A stretch of 64,000 bases of DNA from Bin18 sp965242795. GTDB lineage: Bacteria; Desulfobacterota; Binatia; Bin18. How positions within the stretch are numbered: the first letter of the stretch is position 1; each line of letters opens with the position of its first letter. Both the position numbers and the translations under genes were made by a program. The stretch spans positions 2,480,001-2,544,000 of the forward strand of contig OZ251505.1 in the NCBI GenBank assembly GCA_965242795.1, given 5' to 3'. A model generated the notes under the pieces. It was not told the DNA's origin. It was given only the letters and a program-made list of their open reading frames with translations, and searched no databases. Below are positions 34,871 through 44,787 of the stretch, piece after piece.

Positions 34871-36004
34871 TCAGCCGCACGCGGCGAAGCGCTCCAGGTG
34901 GTGGGTCGCGTCGCCGAAGGTCTGCGCCAGCATGGTCAGCCGGCGGAAGGTGTGGCTGATCTTGAGTTCCTCGGTCATGCCCATGCCGCCGTGGAGTTGG
35001 ACCGCCTCCTGGCTGATCGTGCGGCAGGCGTCGGCAATGTGCAGCTTGGCCGCAGAGACGATCCGACGGCGCTCCGCGGCGTCCGTGGTATCGACCTTCA
35101 CGCAGGCCAGGCAGGCCATGGACTTGGCCTGCTCATAGACGATGGTCATTTCGACCATGCGGTGCTGCAACGCCTGGAACGAGCCGATGGGGACGCCGAA
35201 CTGCTTGCGGGTCTTGAGGTAGTCGAGCGTGGCGGCGTTGGCGGACTGCATGGCCCCGACCGCCTCGGCGCACGACAGTGCAGTCGCATAGTCCACCACT
35301 TCTTCGATGATCGGCAGCCCCTCACCCTCCGTGCCGACCAGCGCCTTTGCCGGGAGCCGGACGCCGTTGAAGCGCACGTCCGCGGCGCGCAGATTGTCGA
35401 GCGTGCGGGAGGGGGTAAGCGTGACGCCCGGGGCGCCGCGCTCTACCGCGAACAGGCTGATGCCGTGCGCATCCGTGACGCCGCCCGCGGTGCGCGCAGA
35501 GACGATGAGCACGTCGGCGCACGGTGCGTGCAGGACGACGCACTTCTCGCCCGACAGGGTGTAGCCGAGATCCGATCTTTCGGCCCGGCAGCCGACGTGG
35601 GCGAGGTCGTAGCGGGCGCCCCGCTCGGTCTGCGCAAACGCCAACTTGGTGCGCCCCTGAATCAGCGCGGGCAGGATGTCCCGCCGCTGCGCCGGGCTGC
35701 CCGCCCGCGCAATGCACTGGCCGCCCAGGCCGACGTTGGCCAGATACGGCTCGACCAGGAGCGCCTCGCCCAGCGCCTCCATGACCGGCAGCAGGTCCAC
35801 CGCGCCGCCGCCGAATCCGCCCGCCTCGCTCGGAAACGGCAGGCCCAGCAACCCCATGTCGGCCAGCCGCGCCCACACCGCCTCGCTGTAACCGGCCTCG
35901 GAGGCGATGATCGCGCCCCGCGCCTCGAACGTGTATTCCTTGGTCAGGAATTGGCGCAGGCTGTTGGCGAGCAGTTGTTGTTCCTGGCTGTACTCGAAAT
36001 TCAC
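34871..36004 (-). CDS. Acyl-CoA dehydrogenase (second of a pair)
   Basis: 377 residues from GTG at 36004, chosen because AAGGAG lies 9 nt upstream and the family N-terminus (VNFEYSQEQQLLANSLRQFL) starts there. The FAD/acyl-CoA region LAFAQTERGARYDL, the middle strand LSGEKCVVLHAPCADVLIVS and the C-terminal EAVQLHGGMGMTEELKISHT are all present. It lies 108 nt after another acyl-CoA dehydrogenase gene on the same strand. Such unequal pairs can form alpha2beta2 enzymes acting on bulky acyl-CoAs (steroid side chains in the ChsE type). Confidence 0.88.
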   Translation of the reverse strand: MNFEYSQEQQLLANSLRQFLTKEYTFEARGAIIASEAGYSEAVWARLADMGLLGLPFPSEAGGFGGGAVDLLPVMEALGEALLVEPYLANVGLGGQCIARAGSPAQRRDILPALIQGRTKLAFAQTERGARYDLAHVGCRAERSDLGYTLSGEKCVVLHAPCADVLIVSARTAGGVTDAHGISLFAVERGAPGVTLTPSRTLDNLRAADVRFNGVRLPAKALVGTEGEGLPIIEEVVDYATALSCAEAVGAMQSANAATLDYLKTRKQFGVPIGSFQALQHRMVEMTIVYEQAKSMACLACVKVDTTDAAERRRIVSAAKLHIADACRTISQEAVQLHGGMGMTEELKISHTFRRLTMLAQTFGDATHHLERFAACG

Positions 36005-36112
36005 GCGCTGTTCTCCTTTGCTCGTGACGGATGACTCGTCCGTCGCAGGTCTCTCCCGTAGGTCGTCCGCCGAATTTTCTTCGCGGCGCCACGCGGACGG
36101 CGACATGGCCGG

Positions 36113-37303
36113 CTACAGCCCCAGGGACGCTTTGGCGATGATGTTGCGCTGAATCTCGTTCGACCCGGCGTAGATCGAGGTCTTGCGATAGTTGCAATAG
36201 CGCGGCGCGAGATTGGCCGTCAGGCGCGAGAAGTCCGCCTCCCCATTCTCATCGTGCGGCGTCGAGGCCGCCTGCCCCAACGGGCCGACCGCCTCGAGCA
36301 TCAACTCGGTGATCGCCTGCTGAATCTCGGTGCCGCGAATCTTGAGCAGCGACACTTCGGCGCCCGGAGCGCGGCCGCCCCGCATCTGGTCCACGAAGCG
36401 CAGGTTGGTGATCTCCAACGCCATCAGTTCGGCCTCCACGCGCGACAGGCGGTCGCGGAAGCGCGGGTCGTCGAGCAACGGTTTCCCGTTCTTCTGCTGG
36501 GCCGCGGCGAGTTGCTTGAGTTGCGCCACCTCGCGCTTGGACGCGCCCGTGTTGCCGGTCCCCAGCCGCTCGTAGCCGAGCAGGTATTTGGCCACGGTCC
36601 AGCCGTCGTTCTCCTCGTGCACGAGATTTTCGGCCGGCACGCGCACCTCGTCGAAAAAGACCTCGTTCACCTCGTGCCCGCCGTCCATCAGGATGAGCGG
36701 CCGGACCGTGATGCCCGGGGTGTGCATGTCGATGAGCAGAAACGAAATGCCCTGCTGGCGTTTGGGGAAGTCCGCGTTGGTGCGCACCAAACAGAAGATC
36801 CAGTCGGCGTGCTGCGCCCACGTGGTCCAGATTTTCTGGCCGTTGACCACGTACTCGTCGCCCTCGCGCCGGGCGCTGGTCTTGAGCGACGCCAAGTCCG
36901 AGCCCGACCCCGGCTCGGAGTAGCCCTGACACCAGAACACGTCGCCGTCGTACATGCCGGGCAGGAAGCGTTCCTTCTGCGCCTGCGTGCCGAACCGGAG
37001 CAGGACCGGCGCGCACATGGAGATGCCGAACGGAATACGCGGCGGGCAGCCGGCGAAGCCGCACTCCTCCTCGAAGATGTGGCGTTGGACGAGCGTCCAG
37101 TCCGTGCCGCCCCATTCCGTGGGCCAACTCGGCGCGCCCCAACCTTTTTGCGCGGTAATTTTCTGCCAACGCAGCAGGTCGGTTTTGTTCAATTCTTCGT
37201 AGTTGACGACCTTGTCGCGCAATTCGCTCGGCAGGTTGTCCTCGAGCCAGGCGCGCACTTCGTCACGAAAGGCAATCTCTTCCGCAGAATAGTTGAGGTC
37301 CAT
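36113..37303 (-). CDS. Acyl-CoA dehydrogenase (first of a pair)
   Basis: 396 residues from ATG at 37303 with GAGGAGG upstream. N-terminal MDLNYSAEEIAFRDEVRAWL, the PxxxG entry motif GAPSWPTEWGG, CQGYSEPGSGSDLASLKT (flavin contact), GQKIWTTWAQHADW and C-terminal TSIYAGSNEIQRNIIAKASL. The long helical insert after GYERLGTGNTGASKREVAQL is typical of FadE-like proteins of branched or aromatic substrates. It is transcribed before the shorter partner gene. Confidence 0.9.
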   Translation of the reverse strand: MDLNYSAEEIAFRDEVRAWLEDNLPSELRDKVVNYEELNKTDLLRWQKITAQKGWGAPSWPTEWGGTDWTLVQRHIFEEECGFAGCPPRIPFGISMCAPVLLRFGTQAQKERFLPGMYDGDVFWCQGYSEPGSGSDLASLKTSARREGDEYVVNGQKIWTTWAQHADWIFCLVRTNADFPKRQQGISFLLIDMHTPGITVRPLILMDGGHEVNEVFFDEVRVPAENLVHEENDGWTVAKYLLGYERLGTGNTGASKREVAQLKQLAAAQQKNGKPLLDDPRFRDRLSRVEAELMALEITNLRFVDQMRGGRAPGAEVSLLKIRGTEIQQAITELMLEAVGPLGQAASTPHDENGEADFSRLTANLAPRYCNYRKTSIYAGSNEIQRNIIAKASLGL

Positions 37304-37795
37304 GTCGTCCTCCTCGGCCGGCGGACTCTTCTCGGAGATGCGGCGAAGCTCGTTACTCTCCGACACGCCGGCCGCGGGATGTATGTATCAGGCTGCCGGT
37401 GAAATCCTAGACCGTTCCGTAGTGCTTCGGTTGAAAGAAATGCCATACAAGATGGTCCTGAGCCTGTCTCGACGCCCTTCGGCAGGCTCAGGGACGAGCT
37501 CAACGACCTGGCTCCTGAGCTAGTAGAAAGGTCGAAGGGGCGAGACATGCTGAAGTGGGTAAGTAAGGAGTGGAACTGAGAGCCAACGGTGGATAGGGCC
37601 GGGTTACGGAGTCGGGCCGGTTGGTAGTACATAAGTTGAAATTGCACGCCACGGCTGGGTGTCTCTCCACCCAGATGACGACGTTCGCAGAGAGGTAAGT
37701 TCCGAGCCAATATACTATCCTTCGCCTTGAGCGACAAATTGCAAAGCGAGAGACTATTGGAATCCTAGGCGTCGGACCGGGGAGGAGGGCTCATC
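37304..37795. other. Intergenic region with repeat units
   Basis: Divergent promoter gap between the dehydrogenase pair and the LLM operon. 37455-37545 contains CTGAGCCTGTCTCGACGCCC, TTCGGCAGGCTCAGGGACGA and GAAAGGTCGAAGGGGCGAGAC, members of the dispersed repeat family. No gene is evident elsewhere. Confidence 0.6.
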
Positions 37796-38818
37796 ATGCC
37801 GCAAGGGCAGTCGTTCAAATGGGGGGTGTTGTACAACGGCGACAAGCTGACGCTCGACGACATCGTGCGGTTCGCCGTGCAGGCCGAGCAGGCCGGCGCC
37901 GAGAGTATCTGGGCCGCGGAATTGTGGCGCGATGCGTTCGTGCCGCTTACGGCCATCGCCGCCAAGGTTCACAGCGTTCGCCTTGGTACGGCGGTGGCGC
38001 ATTTCGCCCGACCGCCGATGCTGACCGAACTCGGGGCCATGTCGCTCGCCGAATATACGCGGGGCCGCTTCATCCTCGGCCTGGGCACCGCGCCCAAGGA
38101 CTGGAACGAACGCTGGCACGGCCTGGAATACCGCCGGCCCGTGGCCCGCATGAAGGAGTACGTCGAGTGCATCCGCACCATGTGGCAGGGGTCGCCGGAG
38201 CACGGGGTCGATTACGCCGGCGAGTTCTATACGGTGCGCGACTACCGGCGCCTGACCGAGCCGCCGTACCGCCGCATCCCGATTTATCTGGCCGCGGTGC
38301 TGCCGCGCATGATTCGACTGGCCGGTTCGCTGGCCGACGGGATCATCCTCAACGTGCTGAATACGCCGCGCTATTTCCGCGAGATCGTGCACCCGCATCT
38401 GCAAACCGGTTTCGCGCGCCGCGCGGACGGCCCTGCCGGATTCGAGATCTGTGCGGTCAAATGCTGTGCGGTCCACGCCCGGCGCGCCGAAGCGCGTCGG
38501 TTGGCCCGCCACGCGGTCGCGTTCTATGCGACCCTGCCCTATTTCGACGCGGTGCTCGACCCGGCCGGTTTCACCAAGGAGAAGCTCGCGATCCGGGACG
38601 CCATGCAGCGCCACGACGTGGCGACCATGCTGACGAGCGTGACCGACGACATGGTCGACGCGCTCGTGCTGGCCGGCACGCCGGACGACGTGCGACACCA
38701 ACTGCGCGCGTTCGAGGGATTGTTCGACACCCTGCTGCTGCTCAGCCCGTCGTTCGCCGCGGACCCGCAACAGGTGCAGGAGAACAACGCCGCAATGATT
38801 GCGGCCTTTGCCGAATGA
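37796..38818 (+). CDS. LLM-class flavin-dependent oxidoreductase
   Basis: 340 residues with GGAGGAGG upstream of the ATG. The luciferase-like barrel shows FKWGVLYNGDKLTLDDIVRF, AESIWAAELWRDAF, VRLGTAVAHFARPP and GRFILGLGTAPKDWNERWHG. It probably opens a small operon with the methyltransferase and the coiled-coil gene behind it, upstream of HyuA/HyuB. The flavin cofactor (FMN or F420) is not determinable here. Confidence 0.87.
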   Translation: MPQGQSFKWGVLYNGDKLTLDDIVRFAVQAEQAGAESIWAAELWRDAFVPLTAIAAKVHSVRLGTAVAHFARPPMLTELGAMSLAEYTRGRFILGLGTAPKDWNERWHGLEYRRPVARMKEYVECIRTMWQGSPEHGVDYAGEFYTVRDYRRLTEPPYRRIPIYLAAVLPRMIRLAGSLADGIILNVLNTPRYFREIVHPHLQTGFARRADGPAGFEICAVKCCAVHARRAEARRLARHAVAFYATLPYFDAVLDPAGFTKEKLAIRDAMQRHDVATMLTSVTDDMVDALVLAGTPDDVRHQLRAFEGLFDTLLLLSPSFAADPQQVQENNAAMIAAFAE

Positions 38819-38859
38819 CGCTATGCACGGGCACGTTCCGGCGCAGCGAGGAGGCAGCC

Positions 38860-40014
38860 ATGGAAACCCAACGTCAGCACGCCGTCCTGCCCGCGGCCAC
38901 ACATGACGAACTGGCGCGGCAGCATTTCGTTCAGAGCTTCAAGGTCCACTTGGCGACGCGGGTGTCGCCCGGCAACAAGACCATCTACGAACGCCGCGCC
39001 GCACCGCGCTTCGAGAGCGAACACCAGCGGCCACCCAAGGACCGCCACGAGGTGCGCAGCGTCATGCGGCACGAGCCCTACTATCAGACCTGGAGTACGC
39101 TGCTGCGCACCAGCCAGGAAATGATGTGGGACTCGGTCAACGTGAGCGTGGAACGGCAGCTTCCCGCACTGCGCGAACGGGCGGCGGCCGAACGCGCCGC
39201 GCTCGGCTCGCTGACCCTGAATCCCGACTTGGAGATTCCGGCCTACCACACCGCGGTGGACATCCACTGCCAGCCGGGCGGCTACCATACGGAACTGGCG
39301 CCGGACGACGTGGCCGCCGGCGCGACCTACGACCGGGCGGTGTACCTCTACGCGATGGGCCGCCTCGGCGCGCTGAACGACGAGATGGGACAGTCCGTCG
39401 TCCTGCACCTGACCGAGGAATATCCCGACTTTCGGCCCATGCGCATTCTCGACATGGGGTGCACGGTCGGCCACAGCACGCTGCCGTACGTCGACGCCTA
39501 TCCCGACGCGGACGTGTACGCGATCGACGTAGGCGCGCCGGTGCTGCGCTATGCCCACGCCCGCGCCGAAGCGCTGGGCAAGCGGGTCCACTTCTCCCAA
39601 CAGAACGCGGAGCACACCGATTTCGCGGACGCCTCGTTCGACCTGATCGTCTCGCACATCCTGCTGCACGAGACGTCGAGCGCCGCCATTCGCCGCGTCA
39701 TGCGCGAGTGTCACCGCCTGCTGAAACCGGGCGGCCTGATGCTCCATCAGGAAGTCCCGCAGTACGAGGGCATGCCGCCGTACGAGGCGTTCATCCTGGA
39801 CTGGGACACCTACAACAACAACGAGCCGTTCTGGGGCACGGTCCACTCCATGGACCTCCAGAAACTGGCCGAGTCCGCCGGCTTCGCCGCGGGCAGCGTC
39901 ATCCAGACCATGATTCCGAGCGCGTTGGAGCGGGCCGAGGCGCGCACGGAGAAATTTCAGGGCGGCGACTTCGGCGGCGGCGGGGCGTGGTTTGTCTTCG
40001 GGGCGCGGAAGTAA
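38860..40014 (+). CDS. Class I SAM-dependent methyltransferase
   Basis: 384 residues from the ATG at 38860, with GAGGAGG 5 nt upstream; the frame is open far upstream but that is a shadow. A ~190-residue N-terminal extension without recognised domain is followed by the Rossmann methyltransferase: MRILDMGCTVGHSTLPYVDA (motif I), VYAIDVG (motif II), DASFDLIVSHILLHET (motif IV) and ECHRLLKPGGLMLHQEVP. It lies 41 nt after the LLM gene. The acceptor is unknown. Confidence 0.85.
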   Translation: METQRQHAVLPAATHDELARQHFVQSFKVHLATRVSPGNKTIYERRAAPRFESEHQRPPKDRHEVRSVMRHEPYYQTWSTLLRTSQEMMWDSVNVSVERQLPALRERAAAERAALGSLTLNPDLEIPAYHTAVDIHCQPGGYHTELAPDDVAAGATYDRAVYLYAMGRLGALNDEMGQSVVLHLTEEYPDFRPMRILDMGCTVGHSTLPYVDAYPDADVYAIDVGAPVLRYAHARAEALGKRVHFSQQNAEHTDFADASFDLIVSHILLHETSSAAIRRVMRECHRLLKPGGLMLHQEVPQYEGMPPYEAFILDWDTYNNNEPFWGTVHSMDLQKLAESAGFAAGSVIQTMIPSALERAEARTEKFQGGDFGGGGAWFVFGARK

Positions 40015-40032
40015 CCGGGGGACGCGACGCCG

Positions 40033-40365
40033 ATGATCCGCAAGGCCAAGGGCAAACGCCCCACGTTCTTCGACGACCCGCAGATCGACAAGCTGCTGGG
40101 CATCGTCATGGCGCTGGCCGGCGAAGTGTCGGTGCTGCGCGAGCGCCTCGATACGGTGGAGCGGCTGGCCGAAACCGAGGGGCTGTTCCGCCGCGCCGAG
40201 GTGAACGCCTACCAGCCCGACGAAGCCGCCGCGGCCGAGCGCGAGGCGTGGCGGGCGGAGTACATCGAGCGGGTATTGCGCGTCGTGCATCAGGAATTGG
40301 AAGGGATCGAAAAGGGCGAAACCGCGGAGTCGTACGAAGCCGCGGTCCGCGCCGTCTCTTCATAA
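40033..40365 (+). CDS. Small coiled-coil protein, function unknown
   Basis: 110 residues, soluble and highly charged: a helix ALAGEVSVLRERLDTVERLA and a second one EREAWRAEYIERVLRVVHQE. No family recognised. It starts 18 nt after the methyltransferase stop, so it is probably co-transcribed and may be an accessory subunit of the LLM/methyltransferase step. Confidence 0.65.
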   Translation: MIRKAKGKRPTFFDDPQIDKLLGIVMALAGEVSVLRERLDTVERLAETEGLFRRAEVNAYQPDEAAAAEREAWRAEYIERVLRVVHQELEGIEKGETAESYEAAVRAVSS

Positions 40366-40754
40366 CGTACGGCATGTGCGGCCTCCGTACCGATTGGCAC
40401 GACCTGGAAACGCGGACGTCTCGCACGCTTCGGATGCGGACCCGAGGTGGGGTACGAAAGCCGAGGTGATATCGGGGTTCGTTTCGACAGGCTCAACGAA
40501 CTGAGGGGGGAGGCGGGGAAGGTCCTTGAGCCTGTCGAAAGGCCGGGGGTTGGGAGAGCGGCGGTCCCCTTGGGGTTCGTTTCGATGTTTCGATCCTTCG
40601 ACAAGCTCAGGACACCGCAAGCTCGGGACAGCACCGGCTCAACGAACCGAGGGTTGAGAAGTCCCTGAGCGTGCGCCGTCCCGAGCCCGCCGGAGGACGT
40701 CGCAACGAGCGTGGGATCCTCTCGTAGGTCATTCCAAAAGAAAGCTGGCCTTCC
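40366..40754. repeat. Repeat-filled gap before hyuA
   Basis: 40480-40640 carries GGTTCGTTTCGACAGGCTCA, CTTGAGCCTGTCGAAAGGCC and TCCTTCGACAAGCTCAGGAC, at least three units of the dispersed family in both orientations. The promoter of the hydantoinase genes, if separate, should lie after 40640. Confidence 0.7.
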
Positions 40755-42821
40755 ATGTCTCTCAAACTCGGCGTCGACGTGGGCGGAACGTTCACCGACC
40801 TGTTGCTGTTCGACGAGCGCTCCAGCCGCCAAGTGCGGGTCAAGACGCCGTCCACCCCCGCGGACCCGTCGGTCGGCGTGCTGGCCGGCATCGACAAGAT
40901 CTGCCGCCTGGCCGAGGTCGCGCCGGGCGACATCGACAGCATCATGCACGGCACGACCGTGGCGACCAACGCGGTGCTGGAGGGCAAGGGCGCCACGGTC
41001 GGGCTGATTACCACGCAGGGCTTCAAACAAATCCTGCACCTGGCGCGGTCGTGGACGCCGGGACCGTTGGCCGGTTGGATGATTATGGAAAAGCCCGACC
41101 CGCCGGCGGCCATCGAATATACCCGCGAGGCCGTCGAGCGCATCGACACGCGCGGCGAGGTCGTCGTTCCGCTGGACGAAGACGCGCTGCGCCGCGACCT
41201 GCAAGACCTGGGCGCCCGCGGCATCGAGGCGCTGACGATCTCGTTCATCAATTCGTACGCCAACCAGCGCCACGAGCAGCGCGCCAAGCAGATCGCCCGC
41301 GAAGTGCTGCCGGCCGTGCCGGTCACGGCCTCGTCCGAAGTGTTGCCCGAATTCCGCGAATACGAACGCGCCCTGACCGCGGTGATGAACTCCTACGTGC
41401 GGCCCAAGGTCGCCCGCTACCTGCGCAACTTCGCGGACCAACTGACGGCCCACGGCCTGCGTGCGGACGTGAACATCCTGCGCTCGGACGCCGGGCTGAT
41501 GTCGCTCCCGCTGGCGCAGGAACGGCCGGTGTACGCCGTGATGTCGGGTCCCGCCGGCGGCGTGGCCGGCGCCCTGTACATCGCCGAGAACGCCGGTTTC
41601 CCGAACGTGCTGACCCTGGACATGGGCGGTACTTCGACCGACGTGGCCTTGTGTCGGGACGGCAGCCAATCCATCTCGCGCGAGACCACGCTGGGCTATT
41701 TCCCGATCAAGGTCCCGTCGGTGGACGTGCGCAGCGTGGGCGCGGGCGGCGGCTCGATCGCCCACGTCCCGGACATCACGGGGGCGCTGCGCGTCGGACC
41801 GCAGAGCGCCGGGGCCGAGCCGGGGCCGGCCTGCTACGGGCGCGGCGGCAGCGAGCCGACGGTCACGGACGCCAACGTCGTGCTCGGCCACTTGCCGCCG
41901 CATCTGCTGGGCGGGGAGATGCAGTTGGATACCGCCGCGGCGACCGAGGCGGTCGAGCGCGTCGGCAGAAAACTCGGCCTGGACGTGCATCAGACCGCGC
42001 AGGGCATCCTCGACATCGTCAACGAGAACATGCACGGCGCGTTGCGGCTGGTGTCGGTCCAGCGCGGCCACGACCCGCGCAACTTCGCGCTGGCCGCGTT
42101 CGGCGGTGCGGGACCGCTGCACGCCAACGCGGTCGCCAAGCTCATCGGCGCCTTTCCGGTCATCGTGCCGCGCGCGCCCGGCATTCTGTGCGCCACGGGC
42201 GACGTGTGCTGCGATTACCGCGAGGAGTTTTCGCGCACCGTCTTCCGCACGCTGGACCAGATCACGGCCGCGCAGGTGGTCGAAATCCTGAAAGGGCTGA
42301 GCGACGAAGCCGCCGGCTGGCTGGAGCGCGAGGGCGTGCCGCGCAGCCGGCAGCAGATCTCGTACAACGCCGACATGCGCTATTTCCGGCAGGGTTATGA
42401 AATCCCGATCAGCGTTACGCTGGCGGAACTCGACGCGCACGGCACCGAGGCGTTGGCCGACCGGTTCCACGCCGCGCACGAACAGTTGTACCGCTTCCGG
42501 CTGGACACCGAGTGCGAAATCGTGAATCTGCGCGCCATCGCGCTCGGCACGGGCTCCGCGCCCAACTGGCCCGAAGACGAGATCGACGGGCCGTCCGCGG
42601 CCGCGGCGCAAGTTGACGAACGCCGCATCTACTTCGACGGCCGATTTCTGCCCACGCCGATCTACGACCGGGCGCGGCTCAAGCCCGGCAACCGGCTGCC
42701 CGGCCCGGCCATCGTCACCGAGATGGACTCCACCACCGTCGTCTTGCCCGACCACGCCGGCGAGATCGACACGTACGGCAACATCCTGATCCGCCCCGAC
42801 GCCCTCGGGACGAGTAACTGA
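40755..42821 (+). CDS. hyuA: Hydantoinase/oxoprolinase family protein, subunit A
   Basis: 688 residues. N-terminal actin-like nucleotide-binding fold LGVDVGGTFTDLLLFDE, then HGTTVATNAVLEGKGA, LTLDMGGTSTDVALCRDG and VGAGGGSIA. This matches HyuA/oxoprolinase subunit A (N-methylhydantoinase, acetone carboxylase-related). With subunit B, 32 nt downstream, it should form an ATP-dependent enzyme opening a cyclic amide or activating a carbonyl. The exact substrate is unknown. The start ATG lacks a strong ribosome site. Confidence 0.9.
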   Translation: MSLKLGVDVGGTFTDLLLFDERSSRQVRVKTPSTPADPSVGVLAGIDKICRLAEVAPGDIDSIMHGTTVATNAVLEGKGATVGLITTQGFKQILHLARSWTPGPLAGWMIMEKPDPPAAIEYTREAVERIDTRGEVVVPLDEDALRRDLQDLGARGIEALTISFINSYANQRHEQRAKQIAREVLPAVPVTASSEVLPEFREYERALTAVMNSYVRPKVARYLRNFADQLTAHGLRADVNILRSDAGLMSLPLAQERPVYAVMSGPAGGVAGALYIAENAGFPNVLTLDMGGTSTDVALCRDGSQSISRETTLGYFPIKVPSVDVRSVGAGGGSIAHVPDITGALRVGPQSAGAEPGPACYGRGGSEPTVTDANVVLGHLPPHLLGGEMQLDTAAATEAVERVGRKLGLDVHQTAQGILDIVNENMHGALRLVSVQRGHDPRNFALAAFGGAGPLHANAVAKLIGAFPVIVPRAPGILCATGDVCCDYREEFSRTVFRTLDQITAAQVVEILKGLSDEAAGWLEREGVPRSRQQISYNADMRYFRQGYEIPISVTLAELDAHGTEALADRFHAAHEQLYRFRLDTECEIVNLRAIALGTGSAPNWPEDEIDGPSAAAAQVDERRIYFDGRFLPTPIYDRARLKPGNRLPGPAIVTEMDSTTVVLPDHAGEIDTYGNILIRPDALGTSN

Positions 42822-42853
42822 AACTCCGCAGTACACCGTAAGGAGACAGCGTC

Positions 42854-44743
42854 ATGCGCGACGTGAAAATCGCCGAGATTCCGAACGTCGAAGTCGATCC
42901 GGTGACGCTCGACATCATCGAGAGCGCCCTCAAGAACTATCGCTACGAGATGGACGCAGTCCTGTTTCGGACCGCCATGTCCCCCGTCATCCGCGAGCAG
43001 CACGACGAGTTTCCCATGATCTGCGACCCGAACGGGCGCATGGTCGTCGGACAGTTCGGCTCCTACATCCGCGAGATGATGGATCGCTTCGACCAGCCGC
43101 TGTACCCGGGCGACGTCATCCTGCTCAACGACCCGTACCTGTGCGGGGGTGCCATTTCGCACATCAACGACTTTCTGGTCCTCGTGCCGGTCTTCGACGG
43201 CGACGAACTCATCGGCTGGACGTCCATGTTCGGGCATCAGATGGACGTCGGCGGGCCGCTGCCCGGCTCGTTTCCGACCAACGCGACGTCCATCTTCGGC
43301 GAGGGGCTGCGCATCCCGCCCGTCAAGCTGTTCGAGCAAGGCGTGCTCAACCAGGGCATTCTGGACCTGATCCTGAACAACGTGCGCATCCCGACCATGA
43401 ACCGCTCCGACCTGATGGGCATCGTGGCCGGCTGCAAGACCGCGGAACAGCGCGTGCAGGAACTCTGCGCGCGGTTCGGGCGCGCCACCTATCTGGCCGC
43501 CTGCCAAGCCCTGCTCGACCGCACCTACCGCGCGGTGCAGACGCTGATCCGGCGGAACATCTCGACCGAACCGCAGTCGTTCGAGGATTACATCGACGAC
43601 GACGGGCTGGGGAACGGCCCGTACAAGATGAAGCTGACCATCTGGCGCGAGGGCGACCGGGCCGTGTTCGACTGGACTGGCACCGACCCGCAGGCACTCG
43701 GGCCGGTCAACTTCTACCTCAACCCCGGCATGTTCAAGATGTTCATCGGTGTCTATCTGATCATGGTCTATGACCCGCAGATCCTGTTCAACGACGGGTT
43801 CTACGACCTGATCGACGCGCGCATCCCGGACGGCTCGCTGTTGCATCCGCAGTTCCCCGCGGCGCTCGGCTGCCGCACCCACGCGCTGGCGCGGCTGTTC
43901 GACGTGATGGGCGGCTGCCTGGGCCAGAAGAGCCCGGAACTGACCACCGCGGCCGGCTACGGCACGAGCCCCCACCTGCTGTACAGCGGCAACGACGAAG
44001 ACGGAAAATTCTTCTTCATCATGGAGATCGGCTACGGCGGGATCCCCGGCCGGCCGATCGGCGACGGCATGGACGGCCATTCGTGGTGGCCGCTGTTCAC
44101 CAACATCCCGACCGAATACCTCGAAAGCTATTGTCCGCTGCGCGTGGACCGCTATGCGTCGGTGATCGACTCGGGCGGCGCCGGCCTGCACCGCGGCGGC
44201 AACGGCATCGACAAGTGGTACACCTTTCTGGAACCGGGCGAGATCGCGATTCACGACGACCGCTGGCTGACGCCGCCGTGGGGCATTCTGGGCGGCAAGC
44301 CGGGGGCGCGCTCGACGAAGGTCCTGGTCCGTGCGGACGGCGCGCGCGAGGTGCTGCCCTCGAAATGCGATCAGGTGAAAGTCGCGCCCGGCGATCGGCT
44401 GATCTTCCAGACCGCGGGCGGTGGCGGTTGGGGCGACCCGTTGGAACGCGACGTGGACAAGGTGCGCACCGACGTCGTCCGCGAACTGGTGTCCGTGGAC
44501 AAGGCGCGCGCCGACTACGGCGTGGTGCTCGAGCCGGACACCGGCGACGTGGACACCGAAGCAACCCGGACGTTGCGGGCGGAACTGCGGCAACGCCGCG
44601 GGACGACGTCCACCTTCGATTTCGGGCCGCCACTGGAAACCCTGCTGGCGCGCTGCAAGGAAGAGACCGGATTGGAGCCGCCGACCGCGCCGCGCTTGCC
44701 TCCGGGCTGGGAAACGAACGGCGTCAAGGACGTCGCGGCTTGA
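42854..44743 (+). CDS. hyuB: Hydantoinase/oxoprolinase family protein, subunit B
   Basis: 629 residues with GTAAGGAG before the ATG. Family blocks: NVEVDPVTLDIIESALKNYR, FRTAMSPVIREQHDEF, GDVILLNDPYLCGGAISHIN, GLHRGGNGIDKWY and a C-terminal RLIFQTAGGGGWGDPLERD. Hydantoinase_B proteins are the partner of HyuA. Gene order (LLM oxidoreductase, methyltransferase, small protein, HyuA, HyuB) suggests degradation of an N-heterocyclic or similar compound. Confidence 0.9.
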   Translation: MRDVKIAEIPNVEVDPVTLDIIESALKNYRYEMDAVLFRTAMSPVIREQHDEFPMICDPNGRMVVGQFGSYIREMMDRFDQPLYPGDVILLNDPYLCGGAISHINDFLVLVPVFDGDELIGWTSMFGHQMDVGGPLPGSFPTNATSIFGEGLRIPPVKLFEQGVLNQGILDLILNNVRIPTMNRSDLMGIVAGCKTAEQRVQELCARFGRATYLAACQALLDRTYRAVQTLIRRNISTEPQSFEDYIDDDGLGNGPYKMKLTIWREGDRAVFDWTGTDPQALGPVNFYLNPGMFKMFIGVYLIMVYDPQILFNDGFYDLIDARIPDGSLLHPQFPAALGCRTHALARLFDVMGGCLGQKSPELTTAAGYGTSPHLLYSGNDEDGKFFFIMEIGYGGIPGRPIGDGMDGHSWWPLFTNIPTEYLESYCPLRVDRYASVIDSGGAGLHRGGNGIDKWYTFLEPGEIAIHDDRWLTPPWGILGGKPGARSTKVLVRADGAREVLPSKCDQVKVAPGDRLIFQTAGGGGWGDPLERDVDKVRTDVVRELVSVDKARADYGVVLEPDTGDVDTEATRTLRAELRQRRGTTSTFDFGPPLETLLARCKEETGLEPPTAPRLPPGWETNGVKDVAA

Positions 44744-44787
44744 GCCTGCATCCCGTTTCCGAAGGAATGCTGAACCCACAGGGGGAT

